A stretch of 64,000 nucleotides of DNA, taken from NCBI RefSeq assembly GCF_000372725.1, contig NW_005199975.1, positions 48,518 through 112,517 on the forward strand. The letters run 5' to 3'. The translations under genes were made by a program, and so were the position numbers. Positions 21,587-33,900 of the stretch are shown here, piece after piece (the first letter of the stretch is position 1; every line of letters starts with the position of its first letter). The notes beneath the pieces are model-generated. The model saw only the letters and a list, made by a program, of their open reading frames with translations. It was not told the DNA's origin and did not search any database. The stretch comes from Emiliania huxleyi CCMP1516 (taxonomy: Eukaryota; Haptophyta; Isochrysidales; Noelaerhabdaceae).

Positions 21587-22558
21587 TCAGCCGGAGCAAA
21601 TCGCCCTCGCCGTCTTTTGTTCGGTGTACTGCGACCGAATGGACCCCACGTTTGGGTTCCCCCGGTAGTTGTACTGCACGGTGTTTCCTCGCCGGGGGAA
21701 CATCTCGCAGCCGCCCAGGTCGTCCTTCCAGCCCTCGCCTCCTGACGTAGTGGTGTACCGATATCCCAGCGTTCTGGCGCACTCTCGGCACTTTTGCTCC
21801 CCAATGTAACAAGCTCGGTTTCCGTCTGTAACTCGGCACGCGGGCGGCGGGGGCGGCGGGGGAGGTGGGCGCGGCGGGGGCCGCGGGGGCGACGGAGGCG
21901 GTCGGGGTGGCGGGCTTGGAGGTGCAGCTGCCGTACTTGCCAAACTTGAAGACCCTCCCGCCGCACGTGCCGTTTATGACCTGGGGTTGAGGGCGGGGTT
22001 GTGCGCGCCGGCAAGGCCCGAAGGCACGATCCCACGAATCCGCGCGTGTATGGAGACGGGACTGCACCACCAGGGAAGGTGCGTGCAGCGTGTGTGCGTG
22101 TGTGCGCATGTGTGCTTGTGTGCATGTGCATGTGCATGTGCATATGTATGTGTGCTTGTGTGCTTGTGTGCATGTGTGTGTGCGTGTGCATGCGTGTGTG
22201 TGTGTGTGTGTGTGTGTGTGCGCTCTTTGAGAAGAGCGTGTTGTGCTGCCTGGTAGCCCCAATTTTGCTGGTTGAGTTCGGAGGCCCAAAACGATACCTG
22301 GGCGGTGTAGCCGGCCTCGAGCTTTGCCACCAAATGCGTCTCTACGAGGAACGTGCCGTTGACCGTGAGCGCGCCGTCATGGAGCTGGAAGAGCGCCTCC
22401 TCGGTCCTGACGTTGACCGACAGGCGCGGAGTGGAGAGGAAGTTGTAGAGGGCGTTGTGACGGCCGCGAAAGTCTGCTGTGCCGCCATAGGCGAAGCTCA
22501 GGTGCGGGTCCTTGAAGATCTTTGCCGCCAAACAGGGATCGAACTGCTCCGCAGCCAT
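21587..22558 (-). CDS. VWD/root-cap-like plus cysteine-rich protein
   Basis: Exon 1 starts MAAEQFDPCLAAKIF (ATG 22558) and contains KDPHLSFAYGGTADFRG, ALYNFLSTPRLSVNV and DGALTVNGTFLVETHLV. This resembles the GDPHF-type domain of von Willebrand D and plant root-cap proteins. An intron rich in TG repeat (about 21995-22240) follows, then INGTCGGRVFKFGKYGSCTS, a proline-rich linker, and a cysteine-rich tail (CRVTDGNRACYIGEQKCREC, YNYRGNPNVGSIRSQYTEQK) ending at 21587. The linker changes reading frame, so a further intron or a sequence error lies there. Probably extracellular, although no signal peptide is visible at this start. Confidence 0.55.
22076..22220. repeat. TG-rich microsatellite
   Basis: Imperfect (tg)n with tgtgca and tgcgcg variants. 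It forms most of an intron in the minus-strand cysteine-rich protein gene. Confidence 0.85.
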
Positions 22559-23151
22559 TGCCAGTCCATGGGGTAATGAGTGATCCCGCGCGCCCAAATC
22601 CCAAATTCGGCAAATTCGCAAATGGCGGCGCGAGACAAACCCTCAATATATCTCGAACGGAATGAATTGGTAAAAAGATTTCTTTTCTTTTTCAAATTCT
22701 TTTTACGCGGTAGGTTGTAGGTGTATTGTTGGCAAAGAGTTAAATTTGTTTCGTTCGGCATACTCCGACAACTTTCCGAGAAGCTTTTTTCGCCAGGGTC
22801 CCCGTAGGGCCCTTGCAGGGCGAGCCAGGGCGAAAGTGCGTAGGACCCATATTCCTCAGCCCTTTATTATTAGGTATGGATGTATGTAGGAATGGGTTGT
22901 GAGTGAGTATTCTTGATACGAAACCACGACGACACACACCAGTCGACTCGCATCGGTTGCCTCCATGAACGGGTTGCCGTTTCCCCGGAGGGGGATGTTG
23001 TATCCGGCAAAGAATTTTTCAACTAAAGGCGGTCGCACGACACGATTCACGCGACAGGTGAGGCGCGGGCGACAGCGTCCTCAGAAGCCGGCAAAGAAAC
23101 AAGATATAAAAAACAATCCCCGCGCCCATTTCGCCGACGAGCGACAAAACA
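22559..23151. promoter_or_regulatory. Divergent intergenic region
   Basis: About 590 bp between two divergently transcribed genes, richer in AT than its surroundings, with a T-rich tract at 22679-22710 and aaagaatttttcaac at about 23010. It must hold both promoters. No defined factor site was recognised. Confidence 0.45.
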
Positions 23152-24930
23152 ATGGCGCTGGGCGAGGCCCTGCTGCCGGCGTCGGAGACGGAGACGAGAG
23201 CCAAGTACCGCAAGAATGTGGTCAAAATCTTTGTGGTCTACTTCATGTCGATCGCGGTCCGCGAGGTCGCCTTCGGGCCCCTCTTCAACATCTACCTCCT
23301 CGATATGGGAGGCAACATGCTTGTCGGCTCGATTGAGTCGATGCGGGGGCTAATGCAGATGCTGCTGGCGTACCCGCTGGGGAAGCTTGCCGACTCGCTG
23401 CCGCGAGTGCGAGTCAGCAAAATCAACCTCGTCATGTTTACGCTTGGCTTTGGCACCCGCGCGCCGCACCACGCCAGCCGCCCCCGCACCAAAAAGCCCC
23501 TCTCAGGGGTTGCTCCTCCTTGCAGGCATCATGATGGCAGGCATCTTCATGGACGCTCAAAAGTTCATCGTCGTTGGCATGTGCTTGTGGGCTCCGGTGA
23601 CGCCACGCGGAGCGCACACAAAGCGAAGCCCACCCTCTTCCTCAGCGAATGCATGCTGGTCCTTCCAGGCGATGCAAAATTGGTTCTCCACCTCCAACGC
23701 GATTGTGGCCGACAGCACGCCGCCAGAGACACGGACAGCAACGATGGCGGACATGTCGAACATCCAGGTGATCGCGAGTGCCATCGGCCCCGCCATCCAG
23801 ATGTTCTTTCTCTTCGTCTTGCAGCAGGACAGCTGGGACAGGCCGACGCTCCACAAGGCGGACGCCGCTCCGAGCCACCTGAACAGTGGGGACGTTTGAA
23901 GGAGGGGATTGAGCCCTCGCCGGCCGCGTCCTACAGGCGATGGGGGTAGCCTGCCTCATCTGGCCCATCGTCATGATTGGCGCTCGCGAGCGAGGGATCC
24001 GCGGCTCGAGAGGGACGCTCCCTCCACCTCCTCCCCTTGCGCCTGCGCTCTAGGCACGTTCATGCTCGAGGAGCTGCCGCCACTGGAGAAGACTGCGGCC
24101 AAGGGCCGCGGCAAGTACATGTCCGCCGACCTCGACCGGCCGGTGTTTGGCGGGCGGATACCGACTCGGTGGTACCTGGCCATCGCGCTGCAGATTTCTA
24201 GCACCATCACCGCGATGGGCGCCGGCATGACCGTCAAGTTCTTTCCGCTCTTTTTCAAGGCGCGCCGATCCCCCGACCGAGTCCACACTAGCCTTCTCGC
24301 CCGACCGGTCGCCGCTGCCTCTCTCAGGTGGACTACGGCTTCACGCCCCAAGCCCTCTGCCTCCTCACCTTTGCTTGCCCCATCGCAATGGCAGTGATGC
24401 AGCGCGTCTGCTTGCGCGTCTCCAACTCCCTCGGCCGGCTGCCCGCCATCATGCTGTTCCACTTTCTCGGCACGGCCGCGCTCGTCGTAATGTGCTTGTG
24501 CGACAATGTCGCGGCGCTCGTCTTCCTGTTCATAATCCGAGGCGCCCTGATGAATGCGCGCTCGCCCATCATCACGGCCGTCACGATGGACCTGGTCACC
24601 ACCGAGATGCGCGGCCGCTGGGCGTCCATCCAGTCCATCACGGGCTTCTCCTGGTCGGGCAGTGCCTTCATCGGCGGCGTGATTGCCCAGGCATACGGCT
24701 ACCGATTCAGCTTCTTTGTCACCGCCATCGTCTACATGGTCTCCTTCGCGCTGATGTTCCCAATCATGTGGGCTTTCCCCAAAGAGCAGGACACCACCGT
24801 CGAGGAGGCCATCTCGATGGTGCGGCAAAGCCATGCACCGAGCCGCCCCTTCTCCGTGGTGATGAACGACGCAGGCTCCTTCTTGCCGGACGACCCGGAG
24901 GCGAAGAAGAAGGCGCCGGTGGGTCCTTGA
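23152..24930 (+). CDS. Major facilitator superfamily transporter
   Basis: Start ATG 23152, stop 24928-24930. Six exons joined by GC-AG introns encode about ten visible membrane segments. Motif A appears as GKLADSLPRVRV after the second segment; GIMMAGIFMDAQKF, AIGPAIQMFFLFVL, RWYLAIALQISSTITAM, LGRLPAIMLFHFLG, IQSITGFSWSGSAFIGG and FFVTAIVYMVSFALMF are later segments. A central cytosolic loop holds LPPLEKTAAKGRGKY. Substrate unknown. Two introns are 23453-23525 and 23591-23668. Unlike most introns in the window, these show no copy of the next exon at their 5' end and no tandem filler. They serve as a control set, showing that GC donors are general here while the duplication is not. Confidence 0.85.
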
Positions 24931-25235
24931 GCTTAGGCCGTACTGACGTATAGCACACTAGTCCTTTCACCTTTCAGTGGCGTCGTGTGGGCTAAGGTTT
25001 CAGAGAAGAATTCTTGTTCTGCATGATCTAGTCGAGGACGACGGCCGCTGAGGGGGCCGTCTGCGGTGGCCGTGCTCCTTGTTCGGCGGACACGGGACAC
25101 ATACCCTCGAGGATAAAACAGAGAGTCGACACACTGGAGGGTCCAAACTGCAATGCGAAGAGAGACTCTACACCGGCGTCGTGGCGCGGCGAGCTCGGGT
25201 CGGACTCTGCCCACACCAGCCAATGAGTCATACAT
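24931..25235. other. Intergenic between convergent genes
   Basis: About 300 bp between the MFS stop and the presumed 3' end of the minus-strand membrane gene. An open minus-strand frame continues to 25028, so the 3' end of that gene is uncertain. Confidence 0.35.
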
Positions 25236-27076
25236 TCACAGCTGTGTCGCGGCTGCGAGGTCCGACCGGACACCCTGGTACGCCCCCTGGCTCTGCAGCA
25301 GCCGTGTGCGCGGCCCGTCCGCGCCGTCGCCGCCATAGTCGTGCGCTGGCCGGCGCGGCGCGCAGGCGGCGCAGGAGGCGCAGCAAGCGAGCCTGAACAA
25401 GCGCAGTTGTTGCTTGCTTGTCTGTCGTTGTGAGTTAGTGCGGCGCCCGCGGCGCAGCAGGCGGGTGTCCGAGGAGGAGGCGTACGGAGTGCAATCTCGG
25501 CTATCATCTCGGGTATCATCTCGGGTAATCTCGGATAAGCTCGAGCCCGAGGAGCAGCGACCAGAGGTAGGGCGAGTACGCGCCGCCCCAAGACCCACCG
25601 ATGGACCGGCCTGATGGCGCTCACTGTCCGGTCATTACAACAGAGGTGCAATCTTACGCTGTAGTGTGCCGCCCCAATATTACGCTGTAGTGTGCCGCCC
25701 CAATATTACGCTGTAGTGTGCCGCCCCACGCGCCAGTGTAACCTCTACCCTCGGGTAACCTCCCGTATCCTCGGGTAATCTCGCTAACCTCGCCTGCGGC
25801 GTCCGACTCGCCCAGCCGCCCCGTGAGCGCGGAGAGAGCGCACAGCTGCAGCAGCGCGGCGCAGACCTGCGGCACTCTAACCTCGGGTAGTCTCGGGTAA
25901 TCTCGGGTACTCTCGGGTAATCTCAGCTGCAGCAGCGCGGCGCAGACCTGCGGCAGACTCAGAAAAGGGCTCATGGAGCGGCGGCAGGCTGCAGGCATGG
26001 AGCGGCGGCAGGGCAGGCATGGAGCGATGGCAGGGCAGGCATGGAGCGATGGCAGGGCAGGCATGGAGCGATGGCAGGGCAGGCATGGAGCGGTGGCAGG
26101 CTGCAGGCATGGAGCGGTGGCAGGGAGGCGCGGACCGCGCCCGACGCGCTGCCGCAGACCTGCGCCTCCCGCTCCATCAGCCATGAGGTCGGGTCCTGAG
26201 CGGGAAGGTTCCGGGAAGGTTCGTGTGGAGCGGCCCGCAGCCTCCACCAGCAAAGGAGGGCTTGGCTCCTCGCAGCCGGGGGGAGGCTGCAGCGGGAGGC
26301 CGAGCGCGCCGCAGCCAGCGCAGCCGGACAGCAGCTGCAGCGAAAAGGCGAGCGCCGCCTGCGCATCACACCGAGTGTGATTCCGCATCCACCCACCCAC
26401 TCACCGGCCGCGGAAAGAAGGCAAGCGCTGCCGGCGCCGCGACGACGCCCCAGCCGCCTCCGCCTCCCCCGAGGCGAAGGCAGAGGAGGACAGCGGAGCA
26501 GCCGAGCAGCGCCAGCCGCGCCAGCTCGGCCGCGGCGCCTACAGGCAAGGCTCTCGGACAGCCTCGCGGAAGGTGTGCCAGGACCTGGAACCCGCGCCTC
26601 GGCTAAGCCGCGCCGGCGCCGGCGCCGGCGGACAGCGCGGCTCTGGCTTTGAGGAGGAGGGCGAGCAGCAGCGGGGTGACGGCCAGCGACCAGCTTCGCG
26701 GCTGCGGCGACGGCTGTCCCGCCTCGGCGGCGGTGAGGCGCGCCGAGAGGAGCAGGCCGAGGGCGAGGCACGAGGCGGCGGCCAGCGCGGCCGGCGCGGC
26801 GTCAGAGGAGCCGGCCGAGTCCGGTCGGTGCGACCGGGAGGCTGCGCGCGTGGCGATGAGCAGCAGCGCGCCGGCGGGCAGCGCGAGCAGCGGGGCGAGC
26901 ACGAGCGGCCACGGCAGCGCGAGCGAGTGATCCGCCTTTTCGGCGTGGAGCAGCATGAAGAGCGAGAGGAGAGCGGCGCCGCCGGTGAGCGCCGCGCCGC
27001 AGCCGAGCCAAGAGGGAGGGCCGCCGGGCTCCTGGCGCATCGAGGAGAGGAGCGGCCGGTGGAGGCTGCTGCCCAT
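25236..27076 (-). CDS. Multi-pass membrane protein, TMEM185-like (tentative)
   Basis: Exon 1 begins MGSSLHRPLLSSMRQEPG (ATG 27076) and has hydrophobic segments AALTGGAALLSLFMLLHAEK, LPWPLVLAPLLALPAGALLL, ALAAASCLALGLLLSA and LAVTPLLLALLLKA. A second exon gives ARLALLGCSAVLLCLRLGGG and WGVVAAPAALAFFP, recalling the repeated LRLDxxWxxxxxPLW pattern of TMEM185 proteins. Later exons read FSLQLLSGCAGCGALGL, SWLMEREAQ, VCAALLQLCALSALTG and a Cys-rich LACCASCAACAP segment. Introns near 25900-26200 contain 22-bp repeats (ggcatggagcgatggcaggg). The 3' end and last joins are unsure, and the family call is weak. Confidence 0.4.
25980..26125. repeat. 22-bp tandem repeat
   Basis: About six copies of a unit based on ggcatggagcgatggcaggg lie within an intron of the minus-strand membrane gene. 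Confidence 0.8.
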
Positions 27077-27133
27077 CCAGCGGCCACCGACAGCGCCGAG
27101 CGCAGCGCCGAGCGCCGAGGCAGAGAGGGCTGC

Positions 27134-27303
27134 GAAAAAAAAGAATTCTCGCTACGCGGGGCGAGCAGTCACGCGACGGGCGAGGCGCGGGCGACGGCTT
27201 CAGAAGCCGTCGCCCGCACCACAGGAGCAGTCACACCACCAAAGCCAGACCGGGGCGAACAAAGCCAGTCCGGGGCGAAAAAAGAATTTTACGAAAAGAA
27301 TTT
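27134..27303 (-). promoter_or_regulatory. Repeated gaattcttttttt-type elements upstream of membrane gene
   Basis: On the minus strand, gagaattcttttttttcgcag lies about 60 nt upstream of the ATG at 27076. Two further aaaattctttt copies lie at 27283-27303. They resemble T-rich elements before other starts in the window. Confidence 0.35.
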
Positions 27304-27374
27304 TGAGCCGATTTGGCGCGGGGCCCGACCTCCCCTCCTAGCCTTTTTCAGCCGCGGCCCCGCCACCGTCTCGT

Positions 27375-27727
27375 CTAGGGCGGCGGTGGCGAGGGTGGCG
27401 CCTGTAGGGCCGGCGGCGGCGAGGGAGGGGGCGGAGATGGCAGCGGCGGTGGGTGCGGTGGCGGTGGGGGCGGCGGCGGGGGTGGTGGCGACGGCAACGG
27501 GGGGGGCAGAGGTGGCGGTGGCGACGGTGGTGGCGAAGAAGGAGGCGGGGATGGCATTGGAGGAGTTGGAGGTGACGGCAGGCGAGGGAGAGGAGGCGAG
27601 AACGGCAGAGGCGGTGAAGGCGGTGGGGACGGTGGCGGTGAGGGTGGCGACGGCGGAGGCGTCGGCGGTAAGGGGGGGGGTGGATAAACCTGTCGATCTC
27701 CTCGTCGCCCACGCCCTCGTTCCCCAT
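27375..27727 (-). other. Low-complexity GGNGGC/proline-coding stretch
   Basis: One minus-strand frame is almost pure Pro/Ser and another begins MGNEGVGDEEIDR. It could be the 5' part of an unrecognised gene or an intron-like low-complexity region. Strong base bias makes all frames look open, so no gene is called. Confidence 0.3.
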
Positions 27728-27750
27728 GTACTCTCTCTCTCTCTCTCTCT

Positions 27751-27811
27751 AGGTAGGTAGGTAGGAAGGTGAAGAACAGCCAGGCTCGGACTGGACACCA
27801 ACGCGGTATGG
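27751..27811 (-). repeat. Dispersed repeat, copy 3 (inverted)
   Basis: The reverse complement contains ccataccgcgttggtgtcca, agtccgagcctggctgttc and cctacctaccta, linking the two plus-strand copies at 6563 and 7191. It is flanked by ct/ga microsatellite. Confidence 0.6.
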
Positions 27812-27964
27812 GTGTCTCTCTCTCTCTCTCTCTGTGAGAGAGAGTTCTTGTTTTTGAATTCTTTTCGGTTCCGGCTAGACGGCGACGGCCATCCGACCTC
27901 GTTATCGTCAGCCGCCTCTGGCACGGTTAGAGCGTCGGGCCGCTAGTCTGGCCACGTCAGAGCC

Positions 27965-30900
27965 ATGCGCTCGCGATTGGCCGACCGCGAGAAGGGCAAG
28001 CGCACCGGCCGCATCGGCACTCTACCCGCCGAGGCCGCGCTGCTCATGGAGACGCGGCTCGACACAGCCAGCTGGCTCACCTTTGCTCTGGTGCTGCTCG
28101 CGTGGCTCGGCGGCCTCTTCTGGCTGGCTGGACGGCTCAAGAGCCCGCCGCCGGTCGCCAGCACCGTCCTCTTTGGTGCGGACGCGCTCGGTGCGCCGAT
28201 GTCGACCGTCCGCCCGGCCACGCCTCTCGCGCCGTCGCTCGCTCTCAAGCTCGACCTCGTGCCGACCGACGCCGCGAGCTCCGGCGTGGCGACGCTGCTC
28301 ATCAAGCGGCGCGTCCGGCTCAAGATCCTGCGACGGCGGATATCTGGCCGCGTCGATCCGCCACCCGCCGCTCCGACGGCTGCGCAGCGGCTGCCGGGAG
28401 CGCGCGGAGGCGCTCGCTTGACTAGTCGCTGCTGCGGCGGCCGCCTCTCTCCTGCACTCTCTCTAGCACCTCGTCCCTGCACCTCTCCTACTAGGCACGC
28501 TCCACCGGCTGCTGCTGCGCGTCGGTGCGGCGGGGGACGAGGCGGCACCGACCCTTGCCAGCTGACTTTGATGAGCGGCTCTTCTCTTTTAGGTGGCGGT
28601 GGGGAGGTGCAGCGAGACTGCTGGACTCAGCGAACAGCCGAGCAATGAATGAATTAGGCGCGGCGGGCGAGGCGGCGCACCGAGTCAGCGACGCGGTCTC
28701 GACAGGAGGCGAGAGAGAGAGAGAGGGTTAGGTTAGGGTTAGGTTAGGGTCAGGTTAGGGTTAGGTTAGGGATGCGGTCTCGACAGGAGGCGAGAGAGAG
28801 AGAGGGTTAGGTTAGGGTTAGGTTAGGGTCAGGTTAGGGTCAGGTTAGGGATGCGGTCTCGACAGGAGGCGAGAGAGAGGAGATGCGACTCCTCTCTGCC
28901 CGCTGCCTCTCCCTCGACCCTCTCCGGAGTCACTCCAACGCCGTGTTGAACTAGACTCGACTAGACCTCGGGCACGCGCATGCTCGCAACACACACACAC
29001 AGCAGCACACCCCTCGGCGAGGGACTGCGCCGCTCCTAGGCTAGGTGTTTAAACTAGACTAAAGTAGACATCGGGCACTGCGCCGCTCCTAGGCGTGCGC
29101 GCCGCGTGCGGGGCTTTCACCGGGCAGGTCTCATCTCGGACTAATCTCGGCCCGATCTCGGCCCGATCTCGGCCCGATCTGGACTCGATCTCGGCCCGAT
29201 CTGGACTCGATCTCGGCCCGATCTGGACTCGATCTCGGCCCGATCTCTGCCCGCCTCATGGCGCCTCTGGGCAGGCGTCCGAGGCGCCGTCGGCGCAGCT
29301 GTCGCGCTGGCTGTGCGGCGGCGCGGAGGGAGGCGGCGGGGACGGAGGCGAGGGTGCGGGGGGTGGGGAGGCGAGCTCCGGTGAAGGGGGCGGGGTGGAG
29401 GAGGAGGAGGAGGAGGAGGAGGCGGAGGAGGAGGGGGAGGCGGGGGAGGAGGTGGAGGCGGGGGAGGAGGAGGTGGAGGCGGTGGCTTCGGCGGAAGTGA
29501 TTGTCAACCTAACTCGAGAGGCGAGCACGAGAGACTAGCTACTAACCCTAACCCTATCCCTAACCCTAACCCTAACCCTAACCCTAACCCTGACCCTAAC
29601 CCCAACCCTGACCCTAACCCCAACCTTAGCAGGAGTGACTGACCAGGATACTGTTAGGCGAGCACGCGCTGCCGCGGGAGGATCTGCTCGCCGCTCCACC
29701 TGGCCTCCCCCTCCACACCTCTCGCCTCGACGGCACTCCCCGGACCTTCTCCCCCGCCCACCCGTCGTCGGCTCTTCCTCTAGGCGCGGCGGAGGAGAAG
29801 GGAGTGTCTCCTTGCGACCGGCAGGTAGTTGCTCACACGACTGAGCTTGCCACGCAGGCGCGGCTGCGCGGCCTGCCGCGCCACGAGTACTTCTTCGAGG
29901 TGGAGCTGCTGCCGCAGCGGGCAGCGGCCGATGCCGGCGGCGGCGGCGTGGCGACTGGCGGGGCGACGGGCGGCGGGGCGGGCGGCGGGGCGGGCGGCGG
30001 GGCGGTGCCGTTTGTGGGAGAGGCGGAGGAGGCGGTGGAGGCGGTGGAGGCGGGCGTGGAGGGAGCGGAGGGCTCGGCGCTGGCGACGGCGGCGGCGGCC
30101 TTTGAGGAGGAGGAGAGGGGCAGGAGCACTGCACGGGAGGTTCTCGGAGCTGTCCTCCAGGTGGCGCTGGTGGTGGAGGAGGAGAGCGAGGCGGCGGTGC
30201 TGCAGGAGCTGCTGCTTCGCTCGCTGCTCTTCGCTGGCTCCCTCGTCGTGCTGCGCTCGGCGCGGCGGCAGCTGCGCGACCCCCTCCCGCCTCGCTGCAA
30301 CACACCAGCCAGAAGACTGTGCTACGTCGCAGGTGCGGCGGCAGCTGCGCGGCTTCCTTGCCGCCGACCTGCTCCCCGAGCAGCGCACGCTCCCCCCGCT
30401 GCTGCTGCTGGCCGCCCTCTACGCGCTGCCCCTCCCCCTCGTGCTCAGCCTGGTGTACGACCTTTCCTAGACCTTTCCTGGACCCTTCCTGTAGGCGCTG
30501 CCCCTCCCCCTCGTGCTCAGCCTGGTGTACGACCTTTCCTAGACCTTTCCTGGACCCTTCCTGTAGGCGCTGCCCCTCCCCCTCGTGCTCGGCCTGGTGT
30601 ACGACCTTTCCTAGACCTTTCCTGGACCCTTCCTGTAGGCGCTGCCCCTCCCCCTCGTGCTCAGCTTGGTGTACGGGGGGCCGTGGCCTGCCGCCGCCGC
30701 CGCCCTCTGCGCTCTGCTCTTCCACGACTGGGCACTCCTCCTCCCACCTCCCCGTCGCCACCGACGCCGCCCGCCGTGATTGGTCAATCACAATGAACCA
30801 GGCACTCCTCCTCTACCTCCCCGTCGCCACCGACGCCGCCCGCCACACCGCCACCGCCTCGTGGGGCGCCGCCTGGCTGCCGCGCTCGGTCCTGCTCGTG

Positions 30901-33900
30901 CTCGCGGCGTCGCCGCCGCTGCTCCTCATCATCGACGACTTTGGGGGCGGGGGGATGCGGCAGGCTTGGGACGCCGAGGCCGGGAGCCTCCGCCACGCAG
31001 TTGAGATATGTGACGAGTGACGGGCGGCTGCTGAGCAGGCTCTCTACGCCGAGCCGGGGTACTACGTGGCGGGCGACTCCGGGCTCACGCTGCCTCTCCC
31101 AGCCACGTTCGGGCTGTGGGGGGGCGAGGAGAGGGCGACCGGCATCACCGTGATCGCACTCTTCCGTGCGGAGACCAGGGCACGTCCAGGACATGTCCGA
31201 GACATGCCCCATAGGCTCACTGGTCGCACTCTTCCACGCGGAGACCGCTGTGCTGGTCGTGGCGGCGGCGTGGGAGGTGCTCCCCGCCCCGTCACCTTCA
31301 CACCTTCACCATCGANNNNNNNNNNNNNNNNNNNNNNNNNNNNNNNNNNNNNNNNNNNNNNNNNNNNNNNNNNNNNNNNNNNNNNNNNNNNNNNNNNNNN
31401 NNNNNNNNNNNNNNNGATTATTGCCTACCTTGCCCCGCTTTCCCCCCCGAACGGCGTCTCTTCACACCCGCCCGTCGCGCGCAGCTCCTCCTTGTCCTCA
31501 CCTTCCTCGTCGAGCCCGCCGCGCACAACGGGACGCGGCCTCGTCTCTTCGCCGCCCTGCTCCTCGCCGCGCCAGCCTTTTGCATCGCCGCCGCCGCAGA
31601 CGGCGCCGCAGCGCGAGGGCCGCCTGCCTGCGCCTGCTGGCGAACCAAGCCGTGCCGCACCTGTCCCCAGGCGCCGCAGCGCTGGGCCTGCTGCCCGCGC
31701 CTCCGCCGCCCGCGCCGCTCCGCCACGCGGTGCTCGTCACCGGCCGCCTGCCGCTCTGCTCTGCCTTTCTGACCCGTGCCCGAACCCGAACCCGAACCCG
31801 AACCCTACCCCTGCCCCTACCCCTACCCCTACCCCTGCCCCTGCCCCCTGCCCCTACCCCTACCCCTGCCCCTGCCCCTGCCCCCTGCCCCTACCCCTGC
31901 TCCCTGCCCCTGCCCCCTACCCCTGCCCCTACCCCTACCCCAAACCCGAGCCCTAGGTCGCCGTCACCGCCTGCTGGCTGCTCTGCGTCGCCTCCTCGCC
32001 GGCGAAAGGGATGCGGCTCTTGATGAGGACGTCGACCCGAGCCCTAGGAAGTGTCTAGGAAGTGTCTAGGAAGTGTCTAGGATGCGGCTCTTCATGATGA
32101 CGTCGCTGCGCCAGGGGGCGGAGCAGGCGCTGCGCGCCGCCGCCGCGCGGGTGCTCGGCTTCGGCGGCGGCGGCGCGGTTGCAAACGACCTCTCGCACCG
32201 CTTGCCTGCGGAGCGGGAGCCGGCGCTGCTGGAGGCGCTGCACCGCAGCTCGCTCTTCCTCCCGCTCTCGCGTCTCACTGACTGGTGACGCAACAACTCG
32301 TCACTACCACAGGCGCTGCACCGGCTCCAGCTCTATGCGCCGGCGGAGGGAGGGGGAGAGGGTGCGGCGGGCAGGGAGCGGCGCGGCAGCCTCGACGAAA
32401 GGAGAGAGCCCCGCCAAGCGCAGCGGGCCTTCTCGCTCGCCTCGGGCGGCGGCGGCGGCGGCGAGGGTTCGGGCGCGGGCGGGCGCAGCGCAGCGCCGGC
32501 GCTCCTCTCGGCGCACGTGTTATTACTCGTGCCTTACGAGTGCAACGATGGATTCGCCACACTTTAGGCGTGGCTCTCGTCGCACATGTCGACAACCCTC
32601 GACTTCACCTCGCTGCTGGTGCACGCCGCGCCCCCTTCCTCGTCGCACTCATTGATGATCAATGATTCAGAATTCAGAATCAACTGCAGGTGCACGCCGC
32701 CACTCCACCTCGCCATCGATGATGAATTGACTAATCGCAAATCACCAGCTATTAATCACCAATTCGCAGGCCGCCCTCCACCTCGCCGCACTCATCCATG
32801 ATTGATTAATGAGTTATCAATTTCTAGGTGCACGCCGCCCTCTACCTCGTCGCACTCGGCGTCGCGCTCACGGCCAGCTTCTCTGTCTACGCCGCCGTCG
32901 CCGACGCCACACACCTCGCCACGCACACACCTGCGCCGACTCCGCCTCCTCTCACCGCGGCCATCGCCCGCGCCGCCTCGCCGTCCGCCGCCGCCCCGGC
33001 TGTCGCCAACCTTTCGGCGCCGAGGCAGTTGTCGGCTTCTGCCGTCGTCGGCAGTGCTCCCCATGTCCTCCGACTCGACTGGGTGCCCCCCCCCCCTCCT
33101 CCCCCCCTCCCGCCTCGAGCTACGTCTGCAGTCAGTCAGTCACTGCCTCTGACTCGTGAACGACAGGTGCCCCCCCTCGTGCCCGCCTCGAGCTACGTCT
33201 CCGTCGTCACCTCCGGGTCGGCACAGGGCTGCGCGTCGCCCCTGCAGCCCTTCTCGCCCTCCGCCTGCGCCGGCGCTGACGTGCTGCGCGGCGCGCGCGT
33301 CTTGGTGGAGGCGCGTTGCACAGCTTTCGACGAGTGACGGCCGACCGCATCCCTGACGATGGACAGGCGCCCCCGTCTTGATTAATTATTGATTAATTAT
33401 CAATTATTAATTACCGCATCTCTGACGATGGACAGGTGCACCCGTCTTGGTCGAGGCGCCCGCGGCCTCGCTGCTGCAACCGTCCGCGACGCTCTTCCTC
33501 CGCGCCTTCAACACGAGGCAGTTCCTAGACACTCCCTAGACACTCCCTAGACACACTCCCTAGACACTCCCTAGACACTTCGTAGACACTTCGTAGACAC
33601 TCCCTAGACACACTCCCTAGACACTCCCTAGCCACTCCCTAGACACTCCCAAGACACTCCCAAGACACTTCCAAAACACTTCCTGTAGACATTTCCTAGA
33701 CACTTCCTCCGCGCCTAACAACACGAGGCCCTCGCGGCGGAGAGAAGGCGACTGTTGTTGGTGCACCGACGAGCAGACGACGGGCTCCTTTCCTAGGCAC
33801 GCGACGGAGGGGGTCGTCCTCTTCCTCAACGTGTCGGTGCAGCTCATGGCGCTGCTGCCCCCGAACACCTCGGCAGAGGCTGGCGCCAGGCGCGACGGCG

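Noticed and set aside
21341-22256. Overlapping plus-strand frames opposite the cysteine-rich protein
   Set aside because: The minus strand carries the domain-like motifs and cysteine pattern. The plus frames are shadows and tg-repeat translations.
27375-27557. Pure proline/serine frame
   Set aside because: It is low-complexity sequence open in several frames; no flanking domain supports a gene.
29543-29635. A true chromosome end (telomere)
   Set aside because: The repeat is short, internal, flanked by exon-edge copies, and sits between exons of one gene. A second array nearby has the opposite orientation.
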